64,000 nt of DNA from positions 1 through 64,000 of the forward strand of contig CAZIAH010000007.1 in the NCBI GenBank assembly GCA_964537715.1, given 5' to 3'. Positions 27,334 through 36,976 of the stretch are shown here, in pieces. Source of the DNA: CAZTZL01 sp964537715 (lineage in GTDB: Bacteria > Zhuqueibacterota > QNDG01 > DSAB01). Every line of letters starts with the position of its first letter. Positions within the stretch are counted from its first letter, which is position 1. Position numbers and translations under genes: made by a program. Below the pieces are notes generated by a model. It saw nothing but the letters and a program-made list of their open reading frames with translations, was not told where the DNA came from and made no database searches.

Positions 27334-28602
27334 CTATATTCTCTCCAGTGCCCTGTGGCCGATATCTCGCCGGTAATAGGCCATATCGAATGTGATTTTC
27401 CCGATGGCTTCATAACCCTTTTTGATGGCCGACTGGATCGAATCATCCACGGCAGTGACGCCAAGCACACGTCCGCCGGAAGTCACCACTTCCCCATTTT
27501 TTATTTTCGTCCCGGCATGAAAAACCATAATTTCATCGGAAACGGCATCCAGTCCTCGAATGACTTTCCCCTTTTCATAACTGCCCGGATAACCTCCGGA
27601 TGCCATGACCACACAAACCGCCGCTTTGTTTTTTATTTTGATCGAATCTTCGCTCAACCGTCCGTCAAGACAGGCTTGAATCGATACCACCAGATCCGTA
27701 TCCAGCAGCGGGAGAATGGCCTGTATTTCGGGATCACCAAACCGGCAGTTGAATTCGAGCACCTTGGGTCCCTCGCGCGTAAACATCAGCCCCGCATAAA
27801 GCACGCCGTAATAAGGCCTTCCCTCTTTTTTCATTCCGTGAATCGTCGGGATTAATATTTTTTCTTTTACGACATCTAACATTTTCGAAGTCACCACCGG
27901 GGCGGGTGCATAAGCACCCATTCCGCCTGTATTCGGTCCCGTATCCCCTTCAAAAATCGCTTTGTGATCTTGAGCAGTTGGAAGTGTAACGAGCCGCTCT
28001 CCATCCGTAATCGCCAGCACGGATGCCTCTTCTCCGACCAGACACTCTTCGATAATGAGAGAGTTCCCAGCATCTCCAAATTCCCTATTTTTTAAAATCC
28101 GTTCGGCGCCCTCGAAGGCTTCGGTTCGGCTGTGACAGACCAGCACCCCCTTACCCGCCGCCAGTCCGTCCGCCTTTAAAACCAGTGGGGATTCTTTTTC
28201 ATGAATGTACTGAACGGCCTCTTTGTATTTTGTGAATACACGATACTCCGCAGAGGGAATATTGTATTTTGCCATTAGATCTTTTGTAAATCGTTTGCTG
28301 CCTTCGATTTCAGCGGCTTTTTTATTCGGGCCAAAAATTTTCAATCCGGCTTTTTCAAACTGATCCACAATGCCCATGGTGAGCGGAAGTTCGGGCCCAA
28401 CGACTGTCAGATCGATTCGATTCTTTTTTGCAAAACGGATCAGTCCTTTAATATCCGTCGGCGCGATATCGGCACATTCCGCAATTTGGGCAATGCCGCC
28501 GTTTCCCGGTGCGCAGTAGAGTTTTTCAACCATCGGACTTTGATTGATCTTCCATACGAGTGCGTGTTCACGTCCCCCGTTTCCGATAACAAGAATTTTC
28601 AT
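27334..28602 (-). CDS. purD: Phosphoribosylamine--glycine ligase
   Basis: Second step of purine synthesis (GAR synthetase). The ATP-grasp protein has 422 residues: N-terminal MKILVIGNGGREHAL, central SPLVLKADGLAAGKGV nucleotide-binding loop, FNCRFGDPE metal site. The start overlaps the uvrB stop by four bases, so it is translated after uvrB from the same transcript, an unrelated pairing. Confidence 0.96.
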   Translation of the reverse strand: MKILVIGNGGREHALVWKINQSPMVEKLYCAPGNGGIAQIAECADIAPTDIKGLIRFAKKNRIDLTVVGPELPLTMGIVDQFEKAGLKIFGPNKKAAEIEGSKRFTKDLMAKYNIPSAEYRVFTKYKEAVQYIHEKESPLVLKADGLAAGKGVLVCHSRTEAFEGAERILKNREFGDAGNSLIIEECLVGEEASVLAITDGERLVTLPTAQDHKAIFEGDTGPNTGGMGAYAPAPVVTSKMLDVVKEKILIPTIHGMKKEGRPYYGVLYAGLMFTREGPKVLEFNCRFGDPEIQAILPLLDTDLVVSIQACLDGRLSEDSIKIKNKAAVCVVMASGGYPGSYEKGKVIRGLDAVSDEIMVFHAGTKIKNGEVVTSGGRVLGVTAVDDSIQSAIKKGYEAIGKITFDMAYYRRDIGHRALERI

Positions 28603-30617
28603 TTTTTTCTCCTCGACTGTGGATAGGCTGCTTTCTTTGGCTTCATTCCCTTGAGTGCCTCGATCTCATCCCGGAGTTCGGCCGCTCTCTCAAAATCGAG
28701 ACGTTTGGCCGCGGCCAACATTTCCGTTTCAAGTTTTTCGGACAATTCTTCCCGTTCCATTTTGGAGAGATAATCATATTTTTTTTCAGAGACGACTTTC
28801 GGTACTTTCACATCAGCAACCGATGTCGCAGAAAGAATTTCCTCCACGGATTTGTAGATTGTTTCGGGTGTGATGCCGTGCGTTTCGTTATACTGCTTTT
28901 GAATCTCCCTTCGGCGATTGGTTTCCCGAATAAATCTTTCCATGGAATCGGTCATTTTATCCGCATAGAGAATCACAGTTCCGTCCACGTTTCTGGCCGC
29001 GCGACCGGCCGTCTGGATGAGCGATCGTTCCGAGCGGAGAAATCCTTCCTTGTCCGCATCGAGAATTGCCACCAGCGAGACTTCGGGGAGATCCAGTCCT
29101 TCGCGTAGCAGATTGATTCCGACCAGCACATCGAAATCGGCTAACCGAAGTCCGCGAAGAATTTCAACTCGATCCAGCGCTTCGATTTCTGAATGGAGAT
29201 AACGCACACGAATTTCCAGTTCATTCAGGTAATCCGCCAGATCCTCAGACATACGTTTGGTCAGCGTGGTTACCAAAACTCGTTCTTTCCGTTTAACTCG
29301 TTTTCGAATCTCAGCGATGAGATCATCGATCTGTCCCTCTGTCGGACGGACAATTACCTGAGGATCCATAAGTCCGGTAGGCCGAATGATCTGTTCGATC
29401 ACTACTCCCCCGCATTGTTCCAGTTCATACTCGGCCGGTGTGGCGGACACAAAAATCGTCTGATGGATCATGGCTTCGAATTCATCGAATTTCAGGGGCC
29501 GGTTGTCCAGTGCCGAAGGCAGACGGAACCCGTGCTCGACGAGCGTTTTTTTTCTGGATTGATCGCCGTTGTACATACCCCGAATCTGGGGAATCGTCAT
29601 GTGGGATTCATCGATGATCAATAGAAAATCTTCCGGGAAATAATCGATTAGGCAACTGGGGCGTTCTCCGGCTTTTCTCCCGGAAAGATGGCGTGAATAA
29701 TTTTCGACTCCCGAACAGTATCCGATTTCCTGCATCATTTCGATATCGTAGTGGGTGCGGCTCTCAAGCCGCTGGGCTTCTAACAGTTTGTCTTGTGAAC
29801 GATAGAGTTCCAACTGCTCTTTCAGCTCCTGCTGAATCAGTTGAATTGCCGCCTCCAATTTGGGATAGGTGGTCACAAAATGTTTTGCCGGATAAATTGC
29901 CACTTTCTCTTTTTCTTCGAGCACCTCCCCAGTCAGTGGATCGACCACGGAAATCCCTTCGATTTGATCACCCCACATTTCTACGCGAACCGGCTTCTCA
30001 TCGTACGCGGGAAAAATTTCGAGCACATCTCCACGCACCCGGAATGTTCCCCGGTGAAAATCAACGTCGTTCCTTGTATAATGAATATCGATCAGACTTT
30101 CCAGCATCTTTCGGCGTTCGATGGTTTTGTTTTTTTCGATGAAAACGAGAAGTTCTTTGAAATCCTGAGGCGATCCCAGATTGTATATGCAGGAAACCGA
30201 CGCCACGATAATCACATCGTTTCTCGAAAGAAGCGAACTCGTCGCTTTCAAACGGAGACGATCGATCTCGTCGTTGATCGAAGTATCTTTTTCGATATAG
30301 GTATCCGTGGAAGGAATGTAAGCTTCGGGTTGATAATAATCATAATAACTGATAAAATACTCAACCGCATTGTGCGGGAAAAAACCTTTCAGCTCGCCGT
30401 AAAGCTGGGCCGCAAGTGTCTTGTTGTGAGAAATAACCAGTGTTGGTTTTTGTACATTGGCAATTACATTGGCAATGGTGAATGTTTTGCCCGAACCGGT
30501 CACGCCAAGCAATGTCTGGAAACGGTCTGCCCTTTTCAGTCCTGCCGTGAGTTCCTCGATAGCTGCAGGCTGATCTCCTTCGGGTTGGTAATCCGAAACA
30601 AGTTGAAATATCGACAT
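28599..30617 (-). CDS. uvrB: Excinuclease ABC subunit B
   Basis: Damage-verification helicase of nucleotide excision repair, 672 residues. Walker A is GVTGSGKT (about 39-46), the beta-hairpin region is YYDYYQPEAYIPSTDTYIEK, helicase motifs V and VI are at about 500-545, and a C-terminal UVR motif (RLDFERAAELRDEIEAL) binds UvrC. The promoter at 30648-30676 is intact although an IS has inserted just beyond it. Confidence 0.97.
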   Translation of the reverse strand: MSIFQLVSDYQPEGDQPAAIEELTAGLKRADRFQTLLGVTGSGKTFTIANVIANVQKPTLVISHNKTLAAQLYGELKGFFPHNAVEYFISYYDYYQPEAYIPSTDTYIEKDTSINDEIDRLRLKATSSLLSRNDVIIVASVSCIYNLGSPQDFKELLVFIEKNKTIERRKMLESLIDIHYTRNDVDFHRGTFRVRGDVLEIFPAYDEKPVRVEMWGDQIEGISVVDPLTGEVLEEKEKVAIYPAKHFVTTYPKLEAAIQLIQQELKEQLELYRSQDKLLEAQRLESRTHYDIEMMQEIGYCSGVENYSRHLSGRKAGERPSCLIDYFPEDFLLIIDESHMTIPQIRGMYNGDQSRKKTLVEHGFRLPSALDNRPLKFDEFEAMIHQTIFVSATPAEYELEQCGGVVIEQIIRPTGLMDPQVIVRPTEGQIDDLIAEIRKRVKRKERVLVTTLTKRMSEDLADYLNELEIRVRYLHSEIEALDRVEILRGLRLADFDVLVGINLLREGLDLPEVSLVAILDADKEGFLRSERSLIQTAGRAARNVDGTVILYADKMTDSMERFIRETNRRREIQKQYNETHGITPETIYKSVEEILSATSVADVKVPKVVSEKKYDYLSKMEREELSEKLETEMLAAAKRLDFERAAELRDEIEALKGMKPKKAAYPQSRRKK

Positions 30618-30647
30618 AGTAAAAACCCAAATTTGACTGAGTGATTT

Positions 30648-30676
30648 AATTTACACCGCAAGTCGCTGAAAGTCAA
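30648..30676 (-). promoter_or_regulatory. Promoter for uvrB-purD
   Basis: Minus strand TTGACT at 30671-30676, 17-base spacer, TAAATT at 30648-30653, about 31 bases before the uvrB ATG. The IS end begins roughly 24 bases upstream of the -35 element. Confidence 0.7.
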
Positions 30677-30699
30677 GGAATGATTCCGTTCCGTAAATC

Positions 30700-31944
30700 A
30701 CCCATTGCCTCAAAATAAAATGTAACCGAAACAGTTATAGGATTTGTTTATTATTAACGAGATTAATAATGTTTTTGATTTTGTTTTCCATTTGTTTTTG
30801 TAAGTAAAACGGATTCAGTGTTAAAAATAATTCAGTTAGTTTTCGTTTTGTGTGATCACTGATATAATCAGACTGGATTAACCTTTGATACGGTGTTTTT
30901 GGCAGATCGTGCATTTTAACGGTTTTAGACCCAACACGTAGTTTATGAATCAACTTCACAGATGGGATGAAAAAGTTGAAGTAGAGGTTCCATTCATTTA
31001 GATAGAGATCATTCATCAGATCAACCAGTTTTGGATTATCGAAGCGTTGATAACCGAGATACTGTCTGATATGTGTCCAGTTTTTGTTTTCAATGTGAGC
31101 GTTGTCATTTTTGTAATAAGGTCTTGATCTAGTAAATTGCACAGGCCTTTTTCTTTTTGTTAAATGTTTGATCAGGTGCCAATTTAAGAATTCAGAACCG
31201 TTATCGCAATCAAAACCTTTGATGGGGAAAGGCAGATGGGTTTCAATGTTTTCAATTTGTTCTACAATTCCTTTTTCTCCTTTTCCCCAGCAAGCTCTCT
31301 GTTCAGTCCATCCAGAGGCGATATCGACGCAATTGAGGCTATAAACAAACATTCCAGCCACAGAAGTTCCGCAATGAGCGACTGTATCGGCCTCGAGAAA
31401 TCCGGGACAGTTTTCATTCCATTGTCCGGTTTTGACAGGAATATGTTTTTTGATCAAAGCACCGGGTTTTGTAGTTGCCAAACCGAGTTTATTAAACTTT
31501 GCCCTCTGGGGTGCCATGAGACGATCAATAGTAGCAGTTGAAATATTCAGGAGTTTGTTCTTGACATCGTCTGGCAATCTCTGTTTGTCATAGAAAGGTA
31601 ACCATAGAGCAATAATAGCCTTGAGCCTTTTTGAACATGGGAGATTGGTAGCTACCCAAATGTTCCTTAATGTTTGATCAATAAGAATGTGATTATAGAT
31701 TTTCTTTCGTCCTCTTTTAGAGAGATTTTCAGGAGAGTTGACAGGTTTTGTTGAATTGAGAATACGAATAGCATATTTTCGATTATAACCGCAAGTGATG
31801 CAGAATTCATCCAAAACTCTTTTCTTGTCCGATTTGGAAGCAGCTTGATACCTTGGTCTGATTGTTTGAAGATATTCTTTCTTGGTTTGAGTGCCCATAA
31901 TAAATCACCTTTTGTTCGGTTACATTTATTATGAGGCAATGACT
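30700..31944 (-). mobile_element. Complete insertion sequence, DDE transposase type
   Basis: About 1.24 kb. The left end (30700-30727) reads inward ACCCATTGCCTCAAAATAAA and the right end reads inward AGTCATTGCCTCATAATAAA, giving imperfect terminal inverted repeats of about 28 bases that both run to TGTAACC. One intact transposase gene fills the interior. No clear target-site duplication is seen at either tentative boundary, so the exact ends may differ by a few bases. A matching end sits at 28-55. Confidence 0.85.
30735..31898 (-). CDS. IS transposase with integrase (rve) catalytic core
   Basis: Intact 387-residue transposase. The N-terminal helix-turn-helix region (about 20-65) includes a GRKKIY stretch. 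The catalytic triad of the RNase H fold is D171 (FLEADTV), D232 (DCDNGSEF) and E270 (NDNAHIENKNW); the last two are 37 residues apart. The overall form is close to IS481/ISNCY-type integrase-like transposases; the exact family cannot be named by reading. AAGGTGA six bases before the ATG is a good ribosome site. It appears functional, with no frameshift. Confidence 0.9.
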   Translation of the reverse strand: MGTQTKKEYLQTIRPRYQAASKSDKKRVLDEFCITCGYNRKYAIRILNSTKPVNSPENLSKRGRKKIYNHILIDQTLRNIWVATNLPCSKRLKAIIALWLPFYDKQRLPDDVKNKLLNISTATIDRLMAPQRAKFNKLGLATTKPGALIKKHIPVKTGQWNENCPGFLEADTVAHCGTSVAGMFVYSLNCVDIASGWTEQRACWGKGEKGIVEQIENIETHLPFPIKGFDCDNGSEFLNWHLIKHLTKRKRPVQFTRSRPYYKNDNAHIENKNWTHIRQYLGYQRFDNPKLVDLMNDLYLNEWNLYFNFFIPSVKLIHKLRVGSKTVKMHDLPKTPYQRLIQSDYISDHTKRKLTELFLTLNPFYLQKQMENKIKNIINLVNNKQIL

Positions 31945-32032
31945 CGTTTTCAAAAAAGTTCATCTTTCCCAAAGTTACTTTATTTATGAGTCAATCCGAT
32001 CATAGGAAATTCGAACCGAACTGTTCTTTTCA

Positions 32033-32063
32033 TCTTGATTTTTGTATCCCGATAAGTTATATT
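32033..32063 (+). promoter_or_regulatory. Possible promoter for ppiD
   Basis: TTGATT at 32033-32038 and TATATT at 32058-32063, spacer 19 bases, longer than ideal. AAGGAG at about 32104 serves the ATG at 32121. Nothing else was recognised between the IS and this gene. Confidence 0.4.
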
Positions 32064-32120
32064 TAAATTTAAAATTTCGACACAGATGATTTTTCGAATA
32101 ATAAAGGAGAAATCCCCACC

Positions 32121-33941
32121 ATGATGAAAACATTAAGAAAATATATGCGTCACATATTATGGATCGTTGCCGTTTCTTTTATTCTGACCATCGTATTCAG
32201 CTGGGGGATGGGTGGGTTCAAAAACCGAACGAATCATACGCGAAGTGGAATTATCGGAACCATTGACGGTCAGAAGATACATTACCAGCAATTTGTTCAA
32301 ATCTATCAGCAGGAACTGGATCGCGCCAAGCAACAGTCCGGTGATGATCAAGAATTAAGTGAATATCAGGTTCAACGTATTCGAGATGACGTGTGGCATA
32401 CTCTGGTGCAGGATATTTTAATGTCTAAAGAAATCCGCCGCCGCCATATTCAGGTTACTCCCGAAGAAGTGGTTTATTATATGCGGAACAATCCTCCTGA
32501 TTTTGTTAAAAATCACGAACAATTTCAGACAGACGGCCAGTTTGATTTGAAGAAATACCGCGAGGCACTGAGTGATCCGAGAAACTACAATGCATGGATT
32601 CCCGTTGAAAATTATTTTAAGGGATTGTTACCGCTTCAAAAACTCCAGCAGCAGATCATTTCAACCGTGCGCGTATCCGACGGTGAAATGTTCGATTATT
32701 ATAAAATGAACAATGAAAAAGTCAAAGTGCAGTATCTCTATTTCGACCCGGAACAATTTAAGCTCGATAACAAAGAAATCACAGATGATGCGGTACGGCA
32801 ATATTACAGCGCACATAAAAATGAGTATGATCAACCTGAAATGCGGAAACTTCAGTATATCAAATTCGAAATTAAACCTTCCCAGGAAGATACTCTGCAA
32901 ACGATCGAAACTGCACAATATATCATCAACGAACTTCACTCTGGGAGCAATTTTGAAGAACTCGCTCAGGATTTTTCAAAAGATCCAGGCAGTGCGTCAA
33001 AGGGAGGCGATCTGGGATTCATCAGCAGGGGAACTATGGTGAAACCGTTCGAAGATGCTATATTTTCTGCTAAAGTAGGTTCCATTATTGGCCCCGTTAA
33101 AACCCAGTTCGGGCTGCATGTAATCGAGATTCTGGCCCGTAAAACCGAGAATGGTGAAACCCAGGTACATGCACGTCATATTTTGTTGAAATACGAAGTG
33201 AGTTCTGAGACGCATGAAAACATCAGTGAAAAGGCCCAAGCTTTTTACAACGAATTGACGGAAAATAAAAAAGCCACGTTTCAATCCCTTGCCGAAGGAA
33301 ACAAGTATCAAATTGAGGAAACGCCGCTATTCAGAAAGGGCGGATTCATTCCCGGCATAGGCGTGTCTGGCCGCATCAGTCATCTCGCTTTCAATAACCA
33401 TGTTGGATGGGTCAGTGAGCCGGTACAAGCCGGAGAAACCATTTTCATAGTAAAGATATCCGTGATTCAAAAATCAGGTGTCAAGCCGCTTAACGATGTC
33501 AAACCCATGATTACCCGAATTCTCGAGAAACAGTATAAAAAAGAACTGGCAGGGGAAAAAGCTTTCGAAATCATGGAAGAAGTTCAAAACGGAGCCGATT
33601 TGCAAACAGCAGCACATGAAAACAATCTGGAAATTCATGAGACGAATTATTTCACGCTGGAGGGTAATATTGAGAAAATTGGCCGGGATCCAAAATTCTC
33701 TGGAACGGCATTCGGGCTTTCTCCGGGAGAAATTTCACACCTTGTTGAGAGTGACCGTGGATATTATATTATTAAATTACTCGACCGTACAAAGATCCAT
33801 GAATCTCTGTTCAAATCGGAAAAAGAAAACATTCGCCAGCAGCTGCTTAAACAGAAACAGCAGCAAATTTATACCGCCTGGGTCAAAAATCTGGAAGATA
33901 AAGCAAAAATTGAAGATTATCGAGATGAATATTTTTACTAA
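32121..33941 (+). CDS. ppiD: Periplasmic folding chaperone PpiD/SurA-type peptidyl-prolyl isomerase
   Basis: Membrane-anchored parvulin-type foldase of 606 residues. One N-terminal membrane helix (about 11-30) with a short cytoplasmic tail is followed by a SurA-like chaperone domain (about 35-215). A well-formed parvulin domain follows (about 230-340, with GGDLGFISRGTMVKPFEDA and FGLHVIEIL). A second, poorer PpiC-like region starts at VHARHILLKYE. It assists outer-membrane and periplasmic protein folding at the exit of the Sec translocon. It stands alone on the plus strand, convergent with the glycan cassette. Confidence 0.9.
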   Translation: MMKTLRKYMRHILWIVAVSFILTIVFSWGMGGFKNRTNHTRSGIIGTIDGQKIHYQQFVQIYQQELDRAKQQSGDDQELSEYQVQRIRDDVWHTLVQDILMSKEIRRRHIQVTPEEVVYYMRNNPPDFVKNHEQFQTDGQFDLKKYREALSDPRNYNAWIPVENYFKGLLPLQKLQQQIISTVRVSDGEMFDYYKMNNEKVKVQYLYFDPEQFKLDNKEITDDAVRQYYSAHKNEYDQPEMRKLQYIKFEIKPSQEDTLQTIETAQYIINELHSGSNFEELAQDFSKDPGSASKGGDLGFISRGTMVKPFEDAIFSAKVGSIIGPVKTQFGLHVIEILARKTENGETQVHARHILLKYEVSSETHENISEKAQAFYNELTENKKATFQSLAEGNKYQIEETPLFRKGGFIPGIGVSGRISHLAFNNHVGWVSEPVQAGETIFIVKISVIQKSGVKPLNDVKPMITRILEKQYKKELAGEKAFEIMEEVQNGADLQTAAHENNLEIHETNYFTLEGNIEKIGRDPKFSGTAFGLSPGEISHLVESDRGYYIIKLLDRTKIHESLFKSEKENIRQQLLKQKQQQIYTAWVKNLEDKAKIEDYRDEYFY

Positions 33942-33974
33942 AGGAATTAAAATATCCGAATTATTTTCTGCGCA

Positions 33975-34934
33975 TTATTCTATCTGATTTTCATCGTCAT
34001 AGATTGCTTCGATAATGTATGGGTCACGATTTCGCACCTGTGCGAGTGTACGCCATAAATATTCACCAATGATACCCAACATAAACATTTGCAATCCTCC
34101 CATAACCAGTATCACAATCATCAGCGGGGTCCACCCTTCTACCTTTATTCTTCCAACCAGCTTGGCAATAAAGATATCCGCTGCATAGAGTAATCCCAAC
34201 AGCGCAACCAGTATTCCAATACCGGAAATAAAACGTATTGGAAGAAAAGAATAACTCATCACGCCATCGATCAGATATGTAAGCTTCTTTCCAAAAGTCC
34301 AGTGCGACCGGCCGTGTTTGCGCTTCAACCGCCGGTATTCGAGAATTTTCGGTTTAAACCCCAGATATAAGAGCTGTCCCTGCATGAAGGGATATGCTTC
34401 CTTTTTTCTTAACAGGAGTTCAAGTACTTTCCGACTGAGCAGTGTAAAATCAAAACCGCCTGGAGGCATATTAGGAAAACTTAATCTTCGCATTAACGCA
34501 TAAAACAGCTTCGAAGTTAAGATTCTGTACCATGATTCGTCACGCCCGTGACGTGCACAGATCACAATTTCATAATGCTCTTTTAGATGTGCCTGAAGCA
34601 TTTCATTGATCAGTTCGGGCGGATCTTGTCCGTCAGCAGACATTTTGACAATACATTTTCCTTTTGTATAGGATAATCCGGCCAAAAGTGCATTGACTTG
34701 TCCGAAATTTCGCGTGAGCTTGATTACTTTTATAAGTTTTGAATTTTCTTGACGAAGTCGAAGCAATTCGTCGAACGATCCATCTCCCGAACCGTCATCG
34801 ACAAAAATCACCTCAAATCGAAGCTCTGAATGATGCTCGATAACGCTTTTATTTAACGAACTCACGATATCCGCCAAAGACCCCTCATTAAAATAGACGG
34901 GAATCACAATGGAACAATCAATTGTTGAACTCAC
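33975..34934 (-). CDS. GT2 glycosyltransferase, polyprenyl-phosphate type (ArnC/DPM1/GtrB-like)
   Basis: Protein of 319 residues: a GT-A catalytic domain (about 1-225) with VIPVYFNEGSL, FVDDGSGDGS and a DxD-like SADGQDPPE, then two C-terminal membrane helices (about 230-295). That layout is typical of enzymes moving a sugar from a nucleotide to undecaprenyl phosphate on the cytoplasmic face. It is the last of a four-gene cassette with a transaminase and an acyltransferase that probably make its nucleotide sugar. The exact sugar is unknown. Confidence 0.85.
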   Translation of the reverse strand: MSSTIDCSIVIPVYFNEGSLADIVSSLNKSVIEHHSELRFEVIFVDDGSGDGSFDELLRLRQENSKLIKVIKLTRNFGQVNALLAGLSYTKGKCIVKMSADGQDPPELINEMLQAHLKEHYEIVICARHGRDESWYRILTSKLFYALMRRLSFPNMPPGGFDFTLLSRKVLELLLRKKEAYPFMQGQLLYLGFKPKILEYRRLKRKHGRSHWTFGKKLTYLIDGVMSYSFLPIRFISGIGILVALLGLLYAADIFIAKLVGRIKVEGWTPLMIVILVMGGLQMFMLGIIGEYLWRTLAQVRNRDPYIIEAIYDDENQIE

Positions 34935-34957
34935 AGCTTCACTCCTCTAATGTTCTT

Positions 34958-35632
34958 TTAATGGATATCTAACTCCTGCTTGGATTTATTTTTTCGTATC
35001 ACTTTGGCCGGTACTCCGTAAGCCACAACACCATTCGGAATATTGCTCACAACAACTGAACCGACTCCAATCAGCGAATTCGAACCGATGTGTATATTCG
35101 CTCTTACCGTTGAACCGATCCCTACCCACGTTCCCCGCCCTATTTTGACTCTTCCTCCCAGATGAACACCGGGAGCGATGTGAACTCCGTCTTCTATTAT
35201 AGACTCATGCCCGACGCTGGCACTGGTGTTAATGATGACATTCTCACCAATGATAGCACCCGGATTCACAACACTTTGCGCCACAATCACCGTCCCTGCT
35301 CCAACTGAAGCATCAGTAGCCACGATTGCCGAGGGATGAATAGCCGTGGATAGAGAAAATCCCAACTTTAGAACCAATCTGGACAATTCTATTCTCGCAT
35401 TGCAATCGCCAAATCCAAGAACAATGCGGTCAACACCTTGTTCACGAAGCAGACTCAATTGTTCCCTGCCCCCCAAAACCTTGCACCCGCAGAATTCAAA
35501 ATTCTTGCGATCAGGGTGGATATCATCCAAAAAACCAACAATCTCATGCTTTCCCCGCAAACGAATGATGTCTGCAATGACCAATGCATGACCCGAAGCA
35601 CCCCAAATGACCAACTTCTTTTTCGTACTCAT
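34958..35632 (-). CDS. NeuD/PglD-type sugar acyltransferase, hexapeptide fold
   Basis: A 224-residue protein with an N-terminal Rossmann-like nucleotide-sugar-binding domain (LVIWGASGHALVIADI, 5-20) and a C-terminal left-handed beta-helix (about 100-210). The latter contains SVGHESIIEDGVHIAPG, with the general-base histidine of PglD-like enzymes. The expected reaction is acetyl-CoA-dependent N- (or O-) acylation of an amino-sugar nucleotide. It lies between the transaminase and GT2 genes, which suggests that it acylates the transaminase product. The 102-base gap upstream shows no clear signal. Confidence 0.85.
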   Translation of the reverse strand: MSTKKKLVIWGASGHALVIADIIRLRGKHEIVGFLDDIHPDRKNFEFCGCKVLGGREQLSLLREQGVDRIVLGFGDCNARIELSRLVLKLGFSLSTAIHPSAIVATDASVGAGTVIVAQSVVNPGAIIGENVIINTSASVGHESIIEDGVHIAPGVHLGGRVKIGRGTWVGIGSTVRANIHIGSNSLIGVGSVVVSNIPNGVVAYGVPAKVIRKNKSKQELDIH

Positions 35633-35734
35633 ATATTTTTATTTTTTTCTGTAAGTTAATGCATCAGTTCAATCACATCAACTCATTCTTTTGCTAACAC
35701 TTTTGACTGTGCAGTTGTTGAATTGAATTTATTG

Positions 35735-36940
35735 TCATTTTTTTGTAAGTTTCATCCTGCGACACAGCTCGGAACCATTTTCTACAGCCAATCTCAGAAT
35801 CCAGCAGATTTTATGGATCTCATTTTGACCAATTGCCATACCCGTAGGCAGAGTCAATACTTTCTTGATAAGTTGCTCTGTACAGAACAAATTCTTTCCT
35901 GCGTCCGGGAACAGTGAACGATAGGGTTCCATCTTGTGGCATCCGGGAAAAAAATAGCGGCGTGCTAAAACATTTTCAGCATGCAAAATCTCAATTAACT
36001 GATCCCGGTTTATTTTTGTGATGTTCTCATCAATTTCACAAACAATATACTGGTAGTTACATTTCTGGTTTTCATCATAATCAATCAATAGGATTCCCTG
36101 AACCTCCTTAAGTTCAGATTGGTATTGTCTATAATTTCGATAATTGACATTGATATAATCTTCAATGTTTTCGAATGAAGTCAATCCCATTGCTGCAGAT
36201 ATCTCATTCATTTTCCCATTGGTTCCAACAGAAATAACACGATCATAACCCTGAAACCCGAAATTGTTCATCAGTCGAATTTGCGCCGCCATTGCATCGT
36301 TATTGGTAGTGACGGCCCCTCCCTCAAACGTATTAAAAAATTTGGTCGCATGAAAACTGAATATTTCTGCATCCCCAAACTGGCCGATCATTTTTCCATG
36401 ATACGAACAGGCAAAGGCATGGGCAGCATCAAACAAAAGTTTCAGATGATGCCGTTGGGAGAAATCTACCAATGCATCCACATCACAGGGCCGCCCCCAT
36501 GTGTGCACACCGATGATACCGGTTGTATGAGGAGTAATTATTTTCTTTAGTCGATAGGGATCGATATTGTGTGTCGTCGGGTCTATGTCACAAAAAACAG
36601 GTGTAATTCCCTGCCATTGGAGCGCATGCGCTGTAGCGATAAAAGTAAAAGAAGGAACGATCACTTCACCAGTCAGTCCGGCGGCTCTTATTGCAATTTC
36701 CAGAGCTAAGGTACCGTTGCACATTGCAATGCAATGTTTGGCACCAACCATTGCAGCAATCTTATTTTCCAACTCCTGAACATAGATACCGTTATTGGTA
36801 AACCAGCACCGTTCAAAAATATCAGTCAACCTTTCGATCAAATGCTTGAAATTTCCTGGATTGGGACGGCCGATATGCAGTTTTTCAGAAAAAGCCGGGT
36901 TGGCCCCAAAAATAGCAAGGTCTTCGAGTCTGTTTTTCAA
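35735..36940 (-). CDS. DegT/DnrJ/EryC1/StrS-family PLP sugar transaminase
   Basis: A 401-residue aspartate-aminotransferase-fold enzyme. The internal-aldimine lysine is in SFHATKFFNTFEGGA near residue 200, with the PLP-contacting LLFDAAHAF upstream. Relatives convert 4-keto-6-deoxy sugar nucleotides into 4-amino-4,6-dideoxy sugars; the FHATKxFNTxEGGA form resembles VioA/Per-like members, though I cannot assign the substrate. It is the second gene of the glycan cassette and precedes the acyltransferase. Confidence 0.88.
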   Translation of the reverse strand: MKNRLEDLAIFGANPAFSEKLHIGRPNPGNFKHLIERLTDIFERCWFTNNGIYVQELENKIAAMVGAKHCIAMCNGTLALEIAIRAAGLTGEVIVPSFTFIATAHALQWQGITPVFCDIDPTTHNIDPYRLKKIITPHTTGIIGVHTWGRPCDVDALVDFSQRHHLKLLFDAAHAFACSYHGKMIGQFGDAEIFSFHATKFFNTFEGGAVTTNNDAMAAQIRLMNNFGFQGYDRVISVGTNGKMNEISAAMGLTSFENIEDYINVNYRNYRQYQSELKEVQGILLIDYDENQKCNYQYIVCEIDENITKINRDQLIEILHAENVLARRYFFPGCHKMEPYRSLFPDAGKNLFCTEQLIKKVLTLPTGMAIGQNEIHKICWILRLAVENGSELCRRMKLTKK

Positions 36941-36976
36941 CTCAGCCTCTTTACTGAACGAAACGATAGCAATTTT

